From NCBI GenBank assembly GCA_037176885.1, contig JAWWNJ010000080.1, positions 1 through 64,000 on the forward strand: a DNA stretch of 64,000 nucleotides, given 5' to 3'. Made by a program: the position numbers and the translations under genes. Source of the stretch: Favolaschia claudopus. Lineage: Eukaryota > Basidiomycota > Agaricomycetes > Agaricales > Mycenaceae. Positions 32,806 to 44,679 of this stretch are shown here, in pieces (position 1 is the stretch's first letter; each line of letters begins with the position of its first letter). The notes under the pieces were generated by a model. It saw nothing but the letters and a program-made list of their open reading frames with translations, searched no databases and was not told where the DNA came from.

Positions 32806-33718
32806 ATGCGCGAAACCGGGACATATGAGGCCACCGGCGATGATGGCTCAACCGACCGACGCGCATTTGTAAACAACAGTCCCCAGTCTCCCGACGACAT
32901 GCGGGTTCCAACACAGGTTGATCTTGTTCTTCCTCCCACCGAAGCGTTCTTTAAGCCAGGTTTGCTCATTGCTGCGGTATTCATATCTTTGATAGGCGGC
33001 CCACGAGGCGTAGTCCCCCCGCTATTCGGACAGAAGTCAGCTCGGTGGCCAGACGTCTTTGCTCTCGTACAACAGCCAAAACTTTGTTGGGAGGTGTGGG
33101 GCCCGAAGTCAGTCGACCGCTACAGGGATGTTAACGAGATCTGGACCTCGTGGATCGATGGTGATGCTGTCTTCAACGCGGCGGGTACCCAAACGGGGAA
33201 GAAGCCTCCGCTCAAATTTGTGGAGCAATACCTTCATAATCGGTGGCGAACTTCAGACGACCAGAAGGTGCTGTTTTGTTTTATGTATCTGCTGTGTCAC
33301 TTATTTTGCTCTGCAGGCGAGGACGAACAACGCGCAGCATTGGAGTAGGTACCGCGAGATACCGGAATGGATTGAGCGCGAGGCGAATCGTCGAGGAGTT
33401 GCGCCTTCAATCATTGTCACTGAGCTGGAGGGTATGAGGGTGGTGAATGATGTGATGAATTGGTTGCGGAAAGAGATTGAGGTTCTTCGTAAGGCGGCCG
33501 CAAAGACAGCGTCAAATCAGGTGCGTAACTCAATAGTCGAACCAAGTTGCTGCTGCTTAGCAGCTATCAACTGTAGGTTGATGCAGCGACGCCTTCATCT
33601 GCGTCGAGTCCCGACCCTGAACCTACGACGCTAGGGCAGCCGTTTGAAGAGGACACGAGTAAGCCAAAGCGCGCCGCACCGGTGAATGCGCGCCGAACAA
33701 AGAAAGCGAAGCGTTAGG
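32806..33718 (+). CDS. GCR1-like DNA-binding domain protein
   Basis: Exons 32806-33267, 33317-33520 and 33577-33717, with introns of 49 and 56 nt, give 268 aa. The central region reads QQPKLCWEVWGPKSVDRY, EIWTSWIDGDAVF, PLKFVEQYLHNRWR, then ARTNNAQHWSRYREIPEWIE, GVAPSIIVTELEGMR and VMNWLRKEIEVLRK. This W..W....G..PL...E..W......Y..I..WI pattern is that of fungal GCR1_C-type DNA-binding domains, often tied to Crypton-derived genes. The C-terminus is basic (KPKRAAPVNARRTKKAKR), fitting a nuclear protein. The frame stays open upstream to about 32660, so the true start is uncertain. Role: probably a domesticated or mobile DNA-binding protein (inference). Confidence 0.6.
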
Positions 33719-33886
33719 CTATAATTCTACGGTATTTCCTGGACTATATGGTTTTGTATTACACTCGACTCTCTCCCCCAACCCGAATGTGTCTGAGACA
33801 GCAAACCGGTACAAAAGCTTCACAATGTAAAACAGGAGGCCAGTCTTCTTTCTTTCTTCTACAATCACCACTACTTCAACGGTCCA

Positions 33887-35340
33887 ATGGGTTCTCCGAA
33901 GATGTGGGAGGTGGGTTGTTGTATGTCTTGGAGAGCATTACTATAAGTCTTTCATCCACTCAGATTCTCGAAGGCGGTCCGCAACACCGCTCATTGCTCA
34001 ACCTCGCAACAAAGGAAGACTTTCAGTCAAACAATCGTCACCTTCGTACATTTATCCTTGGTGTTGATATCAGGTTAAGGATCTATTCATAGCCCGGAAC
34101 TACCGACGCTCATTTCTAATCAAGGCAATCGAAGCCGTGCTGCGGAAAGCTGGCGTACTACGTCCTGGCCGTGCTGGACAAAAATTGATCCTTGAAAAAT
34201 TGTTTTATCAACTTGGCAATTTCTCGCTTGCCTCTCTTACCCTTGTTGCCGTTCTTGATGGTCCAGGTCGCCCCTCCGAGAAACGAGGTATCAAGGTCAT
34301 CCCTCGGTCCATGTGGTTCACCGAACCTGTAAAGAAAATGTTTACGGCGTTTGGGTACTATTTTTACGAGGTAAGCCAAGCGTACCTTTTCTACAATGTG
34401 GAATGACTGACTCGTCACGTAGGCTCCCGGCGAGGCGGAGGCGCAGCTGGCATGGCTGAATCAGCAAGGCTTCATTGACGGTATCCTCACCGAGGACAGC
34501 GACGCATTTATCTTTGGTGCTCGTTGTGTGATTCGGGGGTAAGTTTTCTTGTTGTTATAATGAACGGTAGGACATTCATTCGAACTCTGTAGGCCAAAGG
34601 TCGAAGACTCGGCACTGGTGTATTACATAGATTCCATTGAGAATACGGCAAGTGTCGCCCTGGATCAGCCCGGCCTTTTCCTCTGTGCTCTGTTGCTCGG
34701 CGGTGATTACGCCGCAGGTATTGCAGGTATCGGCCCGGCAACTGCTTGGGCGCTGGCAAGGCACGGTTTTGGTCAGAAGCTTGTCGACATTATGAATTCC
34801 TATGTCGGCAATGAACGCCTGGTACACCTCGCAGTCTGGCGCACTGCATTGTGCAGCGAGCTGCGCACCAACTCGTCCGGTCTATTAGCGAGACGGCTTC
34901 CAAGTGTTGCCGACAACATCTCCGAGACTTTTCCCAGTGTCGAGGTCATTAATTTATACCTACACCCGCTCATCTGCACATCTCTGGGATACTCTGCCTG
35001 ACTGGTCTTCCTGGCGCCCTCGCGACCCCGCCATGCCCCTCATTGCCGAATTCTGCTCGTCTATGTTTGGATGGCACGGCGACTCTCTCCTCAAGAAACT
35101 CAACTCGAACGTGTTCCCGGGTGTAACATTCAGGATGATATCTTCGGTGCGTCCATGTTTACATTCCCCGCTCATATAATAACTATTCGCCAGCCTCTTG
35201 TACTCTATGATAAAGTCAATCGTATCTTTGCGTCGCCCGGCATCGGAGGCTCTGTGGAGACAATTAGAGATGCGTCGCCGAGTTACGCTAGTAACCCAGA
35301 CCTTGCGCCATTGGAGCTGAAGCGTGTTCGCGTCGCATGA
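33887..35340 (+). pseudogene. GEN1/XPG-like structure-specific nuclease, frameshifted
   Basis: Exons at 33887-33910 (MGSPKMWE), 33964-34073, 34125-34370, 34423-34538, 34593-35146 and 35194-35340. The XPG N-region gives FILGVD and LTLVAVLDGPGRPSEKRG. The XPG-I region gives APGEAEAQLAWLNQQGFIDG and LTEDSDAFIFGARCVIRG, holding the acidic metal ligands. The helix-hairpin-helix part reads LLLGGDYAAGIAGIGPATAW. The agaricomycete C-terminal part follows (LCSELRTNSS, SVEVINLYLHP, WSSWRPRDPAM, AEFCSSMFGW). Two single-base frame breaks are needed: at the 34073/34125 junction and near 34968. It would be a Holliday-junction or flap nuclease of repair, but this copy looks inactive. A SUMO-motif-like GVIDLTGDD frame at 35600-35669 may be its lost tail. 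Confidence 0.75.
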
Positions 35341-36559
35341 GCCGGATTTGTTGCCTGCCCTCAGCTTGCTGGTTTGCCCCCGCTCTCCAATACCAATCTC
35401 AAGCTTGTTTCCGTTCCTCAAGTCATTCTCGCTGTAGCAATGCGCGACACAGCCATGGAGGAGACCGATGTGAGCTCTGTATTGTCTTCTGATTGCGATG
35501 CTGATTCAATCTATCCTGTAGTTGGCCGAGATTCCTGGAGGTGTCTCCGCATACGATGAAGCCATTGAAAGTGATGGATTCAGAGGAAGAAGACTTGGTA
35601 ACGGCGCACTCAAGCCTGGCTAGGCAAGGAGGAGTCATTGATTTAACTGGAGATGATATCCAGTTGTAGATTATCAAGCTGTTTCACCCATTCATTTGTA
35701 TATCATGCATTTCCGCGACTGACTGTTCCGGAACGGCATAAGGTTTTTATTCATTTCCAGGCTCGTCTATTCATATATGTATGCTTCTCTGCCTGCAAAA
35801 ACATCGTACCAGCCCAATAGAACGCAATGAAGGAAGGTTGAATTGCGAGTTCATTAGAATGTGATGCGTGGTCGTAGCATTGTATGAGTTATTAGGTCTT
35901 ATAATCCAAGGGAAACACACCTCAAAACTACTCATAACAAGACATATGGAGGGTCAACTTTGATTGAAAAATAATACTGAGGCCGCAACCCGCAGCGCGA
36001 AGGGCAGGGAGGGAGAAAAGTCGACAGCCAGAGAAAATTCCCTTTCCGGGCTCGTAGGAGGTTTAGATGGGATCAAATTTCCTTTTCAGCCGAGACGATC
36101 ACTTACCTAGCTCACTCAAAGAGTGGTTACCCGTGCGATTGCGACGATCGAGAAAGTTGTGACCCCCAGCGAGAGAGGGTTCGGCACACGCCTAGCGGAG
36201 TTTGAAATGCGTTGACCTGGAGGCAGTGCACTACCTGATCGGGAAGTGACCGGGTGAGAGGTCACAGGTTTGACGCTATAGAACTCAAGAGGTGAGCGAT
36301 CTCTGGATCTGTCAATTTGATGTTGGCGTGCGAAATCAGTCATCGCTCACTGATCTCTGGCAACTCGCGGCGTATGTTTCAGTGACCGCAGCCAATGTCA
36401 ATTCCCCGTCGTCGACGTCTGGTCAGTGCCCTCCTCGACGGAGGCCGAGAACATGTGACTTTATAGCCCTTCTTAAGGCCTTTAACACCGTCCGAAAAAT
36501 GCTAGAGGCCTCATTATAGCCCTCCTATAGGGCTATAGCGTTATAGGCGTTATAGGCCT
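35341..36559. other. Spacer with a possible gene tail
   Basis: The first 330 bp hold an acidic open frame (KVMDSEEEDLV then GVIDLTGDDIQL and TAG at 35667-35669). From about 35700 I see no gene. Towards the right, TATAGG/CCTATA motifs multiply (36460-36555). Confidence 0.45.
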
Positions 36560-36990
36560 TATCCTATACTTTAAAAGAGGACGGCACAGCCTCAGCTCCC
36601 GGAAAGGGAAATTCACCCCGTGACTTTCTGTCAAAGCCTGAGAATCCCCGCGGCGACGCGCGCCGGCGAGTGCAGCGAGCGGCAGTGCGGCGCCGTCGGC
36701 CTGGAAAGCAGCAAGGTGAGTGCAGGACTCTTGCGTGGCGAAGGCACGGGTCCCATAGCTCGTACTTTAAAAGAGCACGGCACAGCCTTTGACAGGAAAC
36801 CACGTGCGCAGCACGTGGACTTACCCACGCTCTCCCCGCGGCGACGCGCGCCTGCGAGTGCAGCGAGCGGCAGTGCGGCGCCGTCGGCCTTGAAAGCAGC
36901 AAGTGAGTGCAAAACCTGAACTGTTGAACGTCCTTAGTGGCGAAGGCACGGGTCCCACAGCTCGTAGGCCTTATCCCTTCGGACGGTCAC
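36560..36990. repeat. GC-rich duplicated repeat block
   Basis: Two copies of CGGCGACGCGCGCC followed by GAGTGCAGCGAGCGGCAGTG at about 36652 and 36839, each preceded by a CTTTAAAAGAG-CACGGCACAGCC-like start (36571 and 36765). Related to pieces of the fold-back element at 40337-41163. Boundaries are unclear. Confidence 0.65.
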
Positions 36991-37195
36991 TGGTATGTTT
37001 TTCCGACATACATATCCTGTTTCTTTTTCGCTTGTTTCGGCGTTTTTCCCCTTTCGGACACCCAGTAGTATGGTCGGAAAACCGTAATGCATTACCCCTT
37101 TATCCTGGGACATCCTGGGACAAACAAAGCCAAAGCCGCCGCAGGAAAGGTCACGTGATGTCCACGTCTTCCTCTCTCGACCACGTCAGACGGTC

Positions 37196-38480
37196 ATGAC
37201 ATATCCACGCATGCCCCCCGTTAGCGAGAGCTGGCCCCTGCCGCCATCCAATGCAATCGGATTAGATCTAAAGGGCCGCAAGGCATGGGAGGTTCTGCTT
37301 TCCGCCGAGCGCGAGGCTCTGGCGGCCCTCAAAGCAAAGGTCAAATATCAGGACAAGCTCGTGGCTGTGAGATTGGTGGCCTGGTTCCTCAAAGACTTTT
37401 GGGAGCACCAGCGAAGCACTGCATACAAACGCCTGCTTTTGAAGATATTTTCGTGTGAAGGAGTGGTAGAAAAAGTCTTCCAACTAGGTCTGGTTCTCCG
37501 AAACCATTTAATTCGTGTCTGTGCGTATCACACCTTTCCTCGCTGCTGACCTGCCCACCTCCGCAGTCTACGCTCCGACCCCAACACCATCGGAGGACGC
37601 CTCCCGGCCGTCCTATGACCAGCACACGCAAAATATCTTGATGAGCATACCCAACGTCAATGCGCTGGAGAACGAGGGAAGGACACGGACCGAAGCTAGG
37701 GCTGATGTGAGTGCCTCACTTCCTGCTGCCTCATCTACATTTATATGTGCGCAGACTGTTCTTCGTGACGGGCATAAATGTGTTATTACAGGTCTATACG
37801 ATAAGACTTCCATCGTGAATTTTCCCAAAATCGCTGCGAAAGCAAAAACAGAGCGTGCGTCAATGGAAGGGACCCAGGTTGCTTACTTATTTTCGGGCAC
37901 CGTGAGTCTGCCCGGCCTCCTATCTAAACCTACTGATATCGTAGCATACGCGGCAAGCATTTTGGCCATCCTCCAAATGTTTGGCTTGGACAGTGTGGCA
38001 GACAAGTTGCTTGGAAAACGCGTCAATAATCTCTGCAACGTTATGACCATGATTACGTCCTTACACGACGACTTTGAGCAATTTATATTTTGGCTTGAGG
38101 CGGTCCCCGGAGAGGTAGCCCCACTTCTTCTGTACTGCTCGAACACGTTCTCACCTCCATCTTTGAAGGAACACACTTACAATCTCGTCACTCGATATCC
38201 CGACATCGAGTTATTTTTTGGTCAGCTGTCTCAGCCACCCAGACAGGTGAAATTCAGCGTTGATCCGGAAGTGCGCAACAATGCCGGGATGAAGCTACCT
38301 GATTCAGAGCTGATAGCGGTGCGCGCTGCGTGCGCCCGCGTCGCTGCGATGTCCGGTGTAGCTGACCATATCCGCCTACTTATGCAGGACCGGGACAATG
38401 TGGAGACTCTGACAGATTCAGATACCTCAATTCACCTCTTAGATTCCCTGTTATTCCTTGCACTGCCTCTTGAGGCTTAG
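37196..38480 (+). CDS. HNH-type nuclease-domain protein, first His missing
   Basis: Exons 37196-37520, 37567-37706 and 37755-38480 (introns 46 and 48 nt) give 396 aa. The N-terminal part is helical (LKGRKAWEVLLSAEREALAAL). The HNH-like domain starts TVLRDGHKCVITGLYDKTS. Where the family has the first catalytic histidine (CAHI), this protein reads EGTQVAYLFSG. The later block NNLCNVMTMITSLHDDFEQF keeps the Asn and His. It ends DSELIAVRAACARVAAMSG, as in the large agaricomycete HNH family. A possible extra intron at 37902 (GTGAGT) would break frame, so exon 3 is read through. Likely a non-catalytic or decayed family member; the biological role of the family is not known. Confidence 0.72.
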
Positions 38481-40336
38481 TCCCACATTTGTCGTTTTCT
38501 CTTTCTTCATGCGAGGCCCTGGTCCCCAACAGTCCCCAACCTTCATGAAATTTTGGGTATGTTTATTGAAGGAGCTTGCTCCCCCCTTATCATCACCGAA
38601 ATACAATATGCTGTGCAGATGGACTTTTGATAGCTCCGGTGACTTTCGATGTCCTCCGTCTCCGCAGCCCAGGCGCACAGCAAGCTTATTGACGAGAAGC
38701 TGCAAAAGGAACGACGGGAGAAAGTCCGCGATTATGAGATCGCTCACCTCTTGCTATAAGCAATCTGGGATTTTTCCGACATGATTGTTAATCTGGACTG
38801 AGAGCACTACAGAGCTTCACGCGCCGATTCCCGAAAAACTTATCCTACGACATCCTTACTCGACCAGAAGCCTTTAATAGTAGTAGGGGCCTATACCGAC
38901 TACTGCGGCCTCCGCTGCGACATCACCAGCCATTCCCGTCCATTCTTCGGGTCCGGTCCTACCGACACCACTGAACTCACTCTGATTTTGCACTAATTAA
39001 AGACACTGTACACAACGGGAAATGGATCTGTTACGTCATATGGCAGGCCAAGTTTCTCAAGCCCCGTTGCAGTATGCCTTCTCGTCGATGCTTCCGCTTC
39101 GTGGCCGCTGTGCTCCTTGGTTCCGCGACCAATCTTGAACATTCGATCTCACCGTTGATCTCCCCCAAGATGTTGGGGGAGTCGGGACGCGTCTTATCCT
39201 CCAATTACGCCAGAAATGGGGCGCGATGGTCGAAGAATTCATCGGGTAAATCGAGGAGCAAACCAGCGTCGTCGGTCAATGGGAGCATGGGCAATGGTTT
39301 TGACGGCATGGTGCGGACGTGTAGTAGTTCTGGTAGCTCTTCTTATTATATTTTTCCTTCGGGATCAGAGTCCCGCCTGCCAATCAGGAACTGTTTTTGA
39401 GCCATAGACCGTCATAGAAAAGGGCCGACTATGAAGTACTATGAGTCACTCTGGCGTACTCTGGCGCACTCGGAAATTCACCCCTCCTCTATGGCTGTCT
39501 CTGAAGCACTATGGCGCTCTATGAGATTGATAGGGCTGCTATAGAGAGCTTCAGTAGCCTCGGAATCTGACGGTCATTCGGATATTCAATTTTTGGCCCG
39601 AATGTAATCAGAATGACAGAGGCAATCGATTTGTTTAATCGATAGAGAATGACTTGTATAAGTATTCGCCCAGAACAAGAGGAGCCTTGTATTTCCATCG
39701 TAAATTTCACACCGCGCCTTACGTGTTTGGCGCACACAGCCGCTTTTGGTCGCTCAGAAACAAAATGGATCGGAGTTGGCAGCCTCAACAGTGGCTCCCC
39801 GTGAATGGGCTACGGACTCAATTGCCCTTGAAAGACTTGATTGCTAGCACTGTTGCTTCTAGACTTTTCGAGTGTTTAATCATTAACGGCGCACGATGAG
39901 TAAAGGGCGAAAAAGAGTAAGGAACAGATTTCTCAAACACCAGAGCAGAGCATGAAGCAACTCGTCTTGAGCCTCGATTCTATTGTCGTTGTGCCAGGAT
40001 AAGAATTGCTTCGGACAAGACCTCGAGCGACGAGATAAATTCATAGATACAGCCTGAGGCGATTCATTCCCGGACAGAGTACTTAGACTGAAGCACTTCA
40101 TGCCATCGCAGACAATTATATATTTGAGTTCAAGGGCGGCAGTATTCAAGTTGCGAGTCAAGCCTAGCTATTAGAGTCGAGGAATGTACGCCTGGCCGAG
40201 AACCGCACCAAGGTCAAATATGCGATAAGATTGGGAAGAAACCGGCATGCAGCGGTGAAGTAGCAAATTAGGGTCGAAGACGTCGGTAGTAACTCTTGAC
40301 TCTAGACTCGACCAATCGACAGAGGGCAAGACGATG
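38481..40336. other. Spacer with decayed coding traces
   Basis: No gene can be supported. A frame at 39216-39407 has a hydrophobic run (VVVLVALLIIFFL) but no start context or homology that I recognise. A short palindrome GGAGCTTGCTCC (38570-38581) recurs at 45947. Confidence 0.45.
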
Positions 40337-41163
40337 ATCCTATACATGAAAACAAGAGGAGGCACAGCCTCCGTCCAAGAAAGGGAATTGGTCATATGAG
40401 CTTCTGTCAAAACTCCCCGCGGCGACGCGCGCCGGTCCCGTCGGCAAGCAATTCGCTGCGGGGTTTGGGGCGGCAGCCCCGACGAGCTGTGACCCTGCCT
40501 TCGGCCCACAACAGCTGTCAACATCGTACGATTTTCTTCCTCCACCCACGTCCCACTACCCTCATCATCCACGCTCGCTCTACTCCTGCAGCTGCCGCCG
40601 TCACGTAATATACCGGAAGTTTGCCCGCTCTCAGAGTCTCAGCCTTACTACACGTCCTCCACTCAAGCACGTCCCTACCTACGGGGGGTACGCAGCTTGT
40701 CGGGGCTCCGCCCCAAACCCCGCTTGGATTTTTTTTTTTCCTGGATCAGATTCCTTGCCCGCGGCGCCGCACTCGCCGGCGCGCGGCGCCGGGGACCGCG
40801 CGTGAGTTTCAACATCTCGACAGCCGGTTGCAGGATGTCGACAAAACCCCGTGACTTCCTGTCAAAAGTCACGCGACTGATGGCCTGGCCCTCTTTTCAA
40901 GTACAAGCTTAAGCACCCCGCCTTCGGCAGGGCTGGTGCACAGCTTGTCGGGGCTCCGCCCCAAACCCCGCGGGTTTTTTTCTTGCTGGATTGCGTGCCC
41001 TCGGCGCTGCACTCGCGGTGCGCGGCGCCGTCGGGAAGGTTCGTGGGAACCGGGAGCAACATCTCGACAGCCGGCAGCGACATCTCGACATGGTCCCGTG
41101 GTTTCGTGTCAAAGTCACGTTACTTTTCACGTGAGCTGATCCTTGTGTTTTCATGTATAGGAT
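40337..41163. mobile_element. GC-rich fold-back element with 24-bp ends
   Basis: 827 bp. The ends are inverted, ATCCTATACATGAAAACA / TGTTTTCATGTATAGGAT (2 mismatches in 24). Inside are several inverted copies of GGGGCGGAGCCCCGACAAGC and of CGCGGCGACGCGCGCC-like blocks, plus repeated CATCTCGACAGCCGG. No target duplication is clear. A fragment sits at 7955-8041 and relatives at 36560-36990. Confidence 0.7.
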
Positions 41164-42235
41164 AGGATCGAACCGTGCCGTACCGTCCATAAATTGTCCA
41201 TGTAGCAACGGAATTCTTATTCAACGCATGAAGTAACATGTAAATCTTGTTCTGTGTATTCTAGCATGAATGAAACAAGACATTCAGCTATTAACCATGA
41301 ATATAACACAGAGTGCATTTTCGTTAGACTCCCTTTTATTGCTCTCTGTTGGTCTGGTGGTTGTTCCAGGCAAGAAAATTTTCTCTGACCGTGTCCCGGT
41401 ATTCAATTGGACTTACCGAGACTGGTGCAGAGGGATTCAACGATTAGGTTGATATATTGACGCCAGGTAATAAGATGCTGCCAGAACTACAAGTAGTAAC
41501 TGACGAGGCAGAGACCTTCCGTCTATTGCCCGGCTCACCCGACTAGCGAACAGTGTCCTAAGCTGTTTCCCGTCATCTGGATTGCCAACAAAAATTTTCC
41601 CCATTGTCTATATCGAACACATCAAATATACATGCGCAAGATCTAGAATAACTAGCCAATTCGAAATTTTACCGAACCTTACACTGCGCATCATCAGGAA
41701 GCGGCAGCCCTGAGGGCTGCCTGATGCGCAGTGGTGTCGAAACAGTCCAGAACCGGTTATGCAGCACATGAGAAGCCTTGGGTGTCGAGCGGAGAGTCAC
41801 AGAGGCAGCCGAGACTACAAAACGCAGCGAAAGGAAGAGACAGAGCCCGAATTTCCTTTTCGGGAAACGCTCGAAAAAAAATTGGTGTTTGCCATTATTT
41901 CAGGAATTGCTGTAATACAGGACATGAAGTCTGTAATTATGTGTACTAAGTAAAATAACTTGACTTGAAAACTCAATACACGCAAGTGCGTAGTGAAGAC
42001 CCAGAAAGGGTCCTAGTATTTTGAAAAATGCGCAGGAGATGCCTTATCAGGCCGTATAAGGGCTGTCAGGTCATAGAGTTACTCCGGCAGCGGAGCAGGA
42101 TTTGGATTTGATGGTGGATCTGGATTTGATGTAGTTACATACACGTTATGTCACCTGCCCCTATCGGCCTAAATCAGTGATTAATCGTCTTTCTGCCCTT
42201 CTCCACTATGCCGCCGCCCTCTCTGAGCCTGTAAG
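41164..42235. other. Spacer with a hairpin
   Basis: No gene seen. A strong hairpin at 41682-41733 pairs CACTGCGCAT...CAGG with CCTGATGCGCAGTG around an inner GCAGCCCTGAGGGCTGC. Function unknown. Confidence 0.5.
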
Positions 42236-42855
42236 ATGGGCCATATTGGTTGTTGTGGCCCTTATACAGTATATTGTGCTTGGGGTAGGCTTATTTGTCC
42301 AGCCCCAGTACTGCAAAGAGGAACTACTGCTCTCTCGGGGCGCGCCTGGCTCGATGAGCTTCTGACGGGGCATCCAAACAGAATCTACTTTGCTCTTGGG
42401 ATGCGGCGGCATGTTTTCCTGGCCCTGAACTTTCAACTTCGAGCAATGGGCTACCTGGAGTCTCAAAATTCACGTATAAATCTTGACGAATCTCTGCCAT
42501 CTTTTTGTACACCTGCGTCACTGGAATTGCTATAGATCGTGTAGCAGAGCGTTTCCAGCACTCACACTCAACAATTTCAGAGTGAGTTTTGGCTTATCTC
42601 CCTCAATCTAGCTCATTTCAGCAGACATTTTCGCAAAATCCTGGATACCGTGGCTCTCGAAGGGAGGAAGAAATCGACTTCGGACGCCTTGCTGCTTCTG
42701 CTCGTGTGTCTCCGGCGGAGAAGCGATACGCTGAAGACCTGCGAGAGAGGATTGCGCAGGCAATGTGGGACGACTACGTTGAAATTTTAGCTCAGCGGAT
42801 GGACGTTGACTCGGGTAGCGGCTACAATGACATTGAGATGCTACCGCTAGATTAA
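42236..42855 (+). pseudogene. PIF/Harbinger transposase, internally deleted
   Basis: The N-terminal part reads ALSGRAWLDELLTGHPNRI, FALGMRRHVFLAL and INLDESL, then after a one-base frame break IFLYTCVTGIAIDRVAERF and QHSHSTISE, followed by a GTGAGT intron donor. From about 42640 only the C-terminal tail remains: RREEEIDFGRLAAS and LRERIAQAMWDDYVEILAQR. The catalytic DDE core between them is missing. This is the layout of agaricomycete Harbinger (DDE_Tnp_4) transposases after an internal deletion. It converges with the Myb-like frame on the other strand, 7 bp away. Confidence 0.7.
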
Positions 42856-42862
42856 ATTGTAA

Positions 42863-43554
42863 CTACGTTGCACGAAGAAGTGCTTTTGCGATCCGAATGC
42901 GCTTCATGGGATCTACAGCTGTAATGTATGCATCAGCAGCACTCGTATCACGCCCAAAAAGTATATGAAGATCAGTCTCCTCATCCACCGAGATCAAAAA
43001 CGACTCAAGATCCTCCTCCGCCATGAGTGACTCCGGACCGGTGACCTTGGTGCGCTTTCCGCTCCAGGGAGAAGCGACTTCGTCGGGTGAGGCACGCTTG
43101 AGGGATGAACTAGGGGCCGGAGCGACTGGCTGCGATGCAGGCTGAGAGGGGGGGCGGGGGCTGAGATCCGGCGGTGGGAGAAGGAGGGGGCTCGTCATTG
43201 GGAGTCGCCGTAGTTTGTTTGCGACCAAGACTGCGTGAGTGGCTGCGATGGCTGAGACTCGTCGTCATTGTCCTGCGACTGCGACTGTGATTCAGGAGGT
43301 TGGGAGACAGACTGGGGAGCGCCAGCAACGAAGACGTAGAGCCCGCGGGCGCGCGAGGGTACAATCTCGTCCATGGTCTTGAAATGCTCCCAACCGCGAT
43401 TCGCAAACGGACGGAATTGCGGATGGGCTTTGACGAAATTGCCCCATGCCTCTCGGTTGTCGTCGTCGACATTGAAGCACACCACAAAGGTCCAGTCAAT
43501 TGTTCTACAAATTTGAGGTGACATTCCTGGCATATTACATTTGGCTCTCCTCAA
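42863..43554 (-). pseudogene. Harbinger-associated Myb/SANT-like protein
   Basis: On the minus strand: TIDWTFVVCFNVDDDNREAW, FRPFANRGWEHFKTMDEIVP and SRARGLYVFVAG. This G...FANRGW.H...M..I.P..A.G pattern belongs to the SANT-like DNA-binding partner encoded by PIF/Harbinger elements. A Gln/Ser/Pro-rich linker follows, then a frame change near 43200, and a C-terminal part with DEETDLHILFGRDTSAADAY. The transposase remnant lies tail-to-tail with it, as in intact two-gene elements. Terminal repeats could not be found. Confidence 0.6.
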
Positions 43555-44679
43555 AACTCCGATGCCAATATCTTGCTGGACGGCTCGTAAAAGTGATTCA
43601 TCCCATCTGATGGTACTATCCCATCAGGTGGTACAACACTGTACATACAATCAAAGTACACTCGAGTACACTACGATTCTAAGAGAAAGCGCGGAGAGCA
43701 ATGGGAGGAGAGGAGAGGAGATTTGGTAGTCGAAATCATGTCGGGAGGACAGAATTATTTCGTACCAGGTGTGATTCAATAGCAAGGATTTTCTGATTTA
43801 TCGGGGAAAATTAAGAGACACTTAGGATGCAAGGCCGTATTTTTTGATCGGACATTATTGAAGCAGTATACTTGATGCATAGAGCTGCAGAAAAATTTCT
43901 CGTCTGGTGAGCATTCTGTCAAGCTCAACACTGGAGGTCTAGTAGTCCATTGGCTAGATGAAATGTTTGCAGCCATGAACTGAGCATTTCTTAGCAAAAC
44001 CTCACTTAATTGCTGGAGAAGTTATGCAGGGCACTGGCGGGCCGGCCTTCCTGAGAGTTGCCGCGCAGCGAAGAAAAATCGAGTTCTACGAGGCTAAATA
44101 GCTATGAAATCCTTCGAAATTCTCCCTTTTTCCTCCTTCCTTCTTTCCTTTTTCGGTGATTTTTTTCTTCTCCTTCTGGCCGCCCACAAACATGATTACC
44201 GAGCCGTAAAAGTAGTGTAGTAGTTTCTTGAGTTGGCGCTGTGTAGCGTCGCACCATTTTGAAAATATTCTTACAGTTTTAATCAATATAATGAGCTCGA
44301 ACTTGCACAAATATTCTCTGCCTCAAAGCACAGACCCTCCGAGTCGCCGGCTAGACGGCATTGAGTGAGCATTATTGTTCATTACGTACTGTGCGTCAAG
44401 AGGGCGCGCGGCGCTGTGCAAATGCCGAAGATTGCCGTCGGTAGCCGCGTACTAGGCGACCGACGGAATAGGCGCTCGGCGCCATCAATAGGTGTTCGCG
44501 AGCGCCTATGCTACTCAAGTTGTCGTGCCTCCATCGTGCCTGATTGCGCCCGAGTCCTCCCTATAGGGTAGGGGTGTCAGTAGTGCTGGGTAAAATTGCC
44601 CTATGTAAATTACATCACGGGGATTTTACATGTAATTTTACAGTGTAAAATACGTTATTTACATCCAGGGTCTCAAGGT
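43555..44679. other. Spacer, no gene seen
   Basis: Contains a short TAGGCG palindrome (44469-44508, related to the element at 31019) and repeated GTAAAATT/AATTTTAC words at 44590-44655. Confidence 0.5.

Noticed and set aside
38645..38758. A frame (KLIDEKLQKERREKVRDYEI) resembling the N-terminal helix of a G-protein alpha subunit.
   Set aside because: No P-loop or other G-protein motif follows and the frame stops at once. The similarity is only that of a charged helix.
39216..39407. Short frame with a hydrophobic run that could be a membrane anchor.
   Set aside because: No start context, no neighbouring exons and no recognisable homology.
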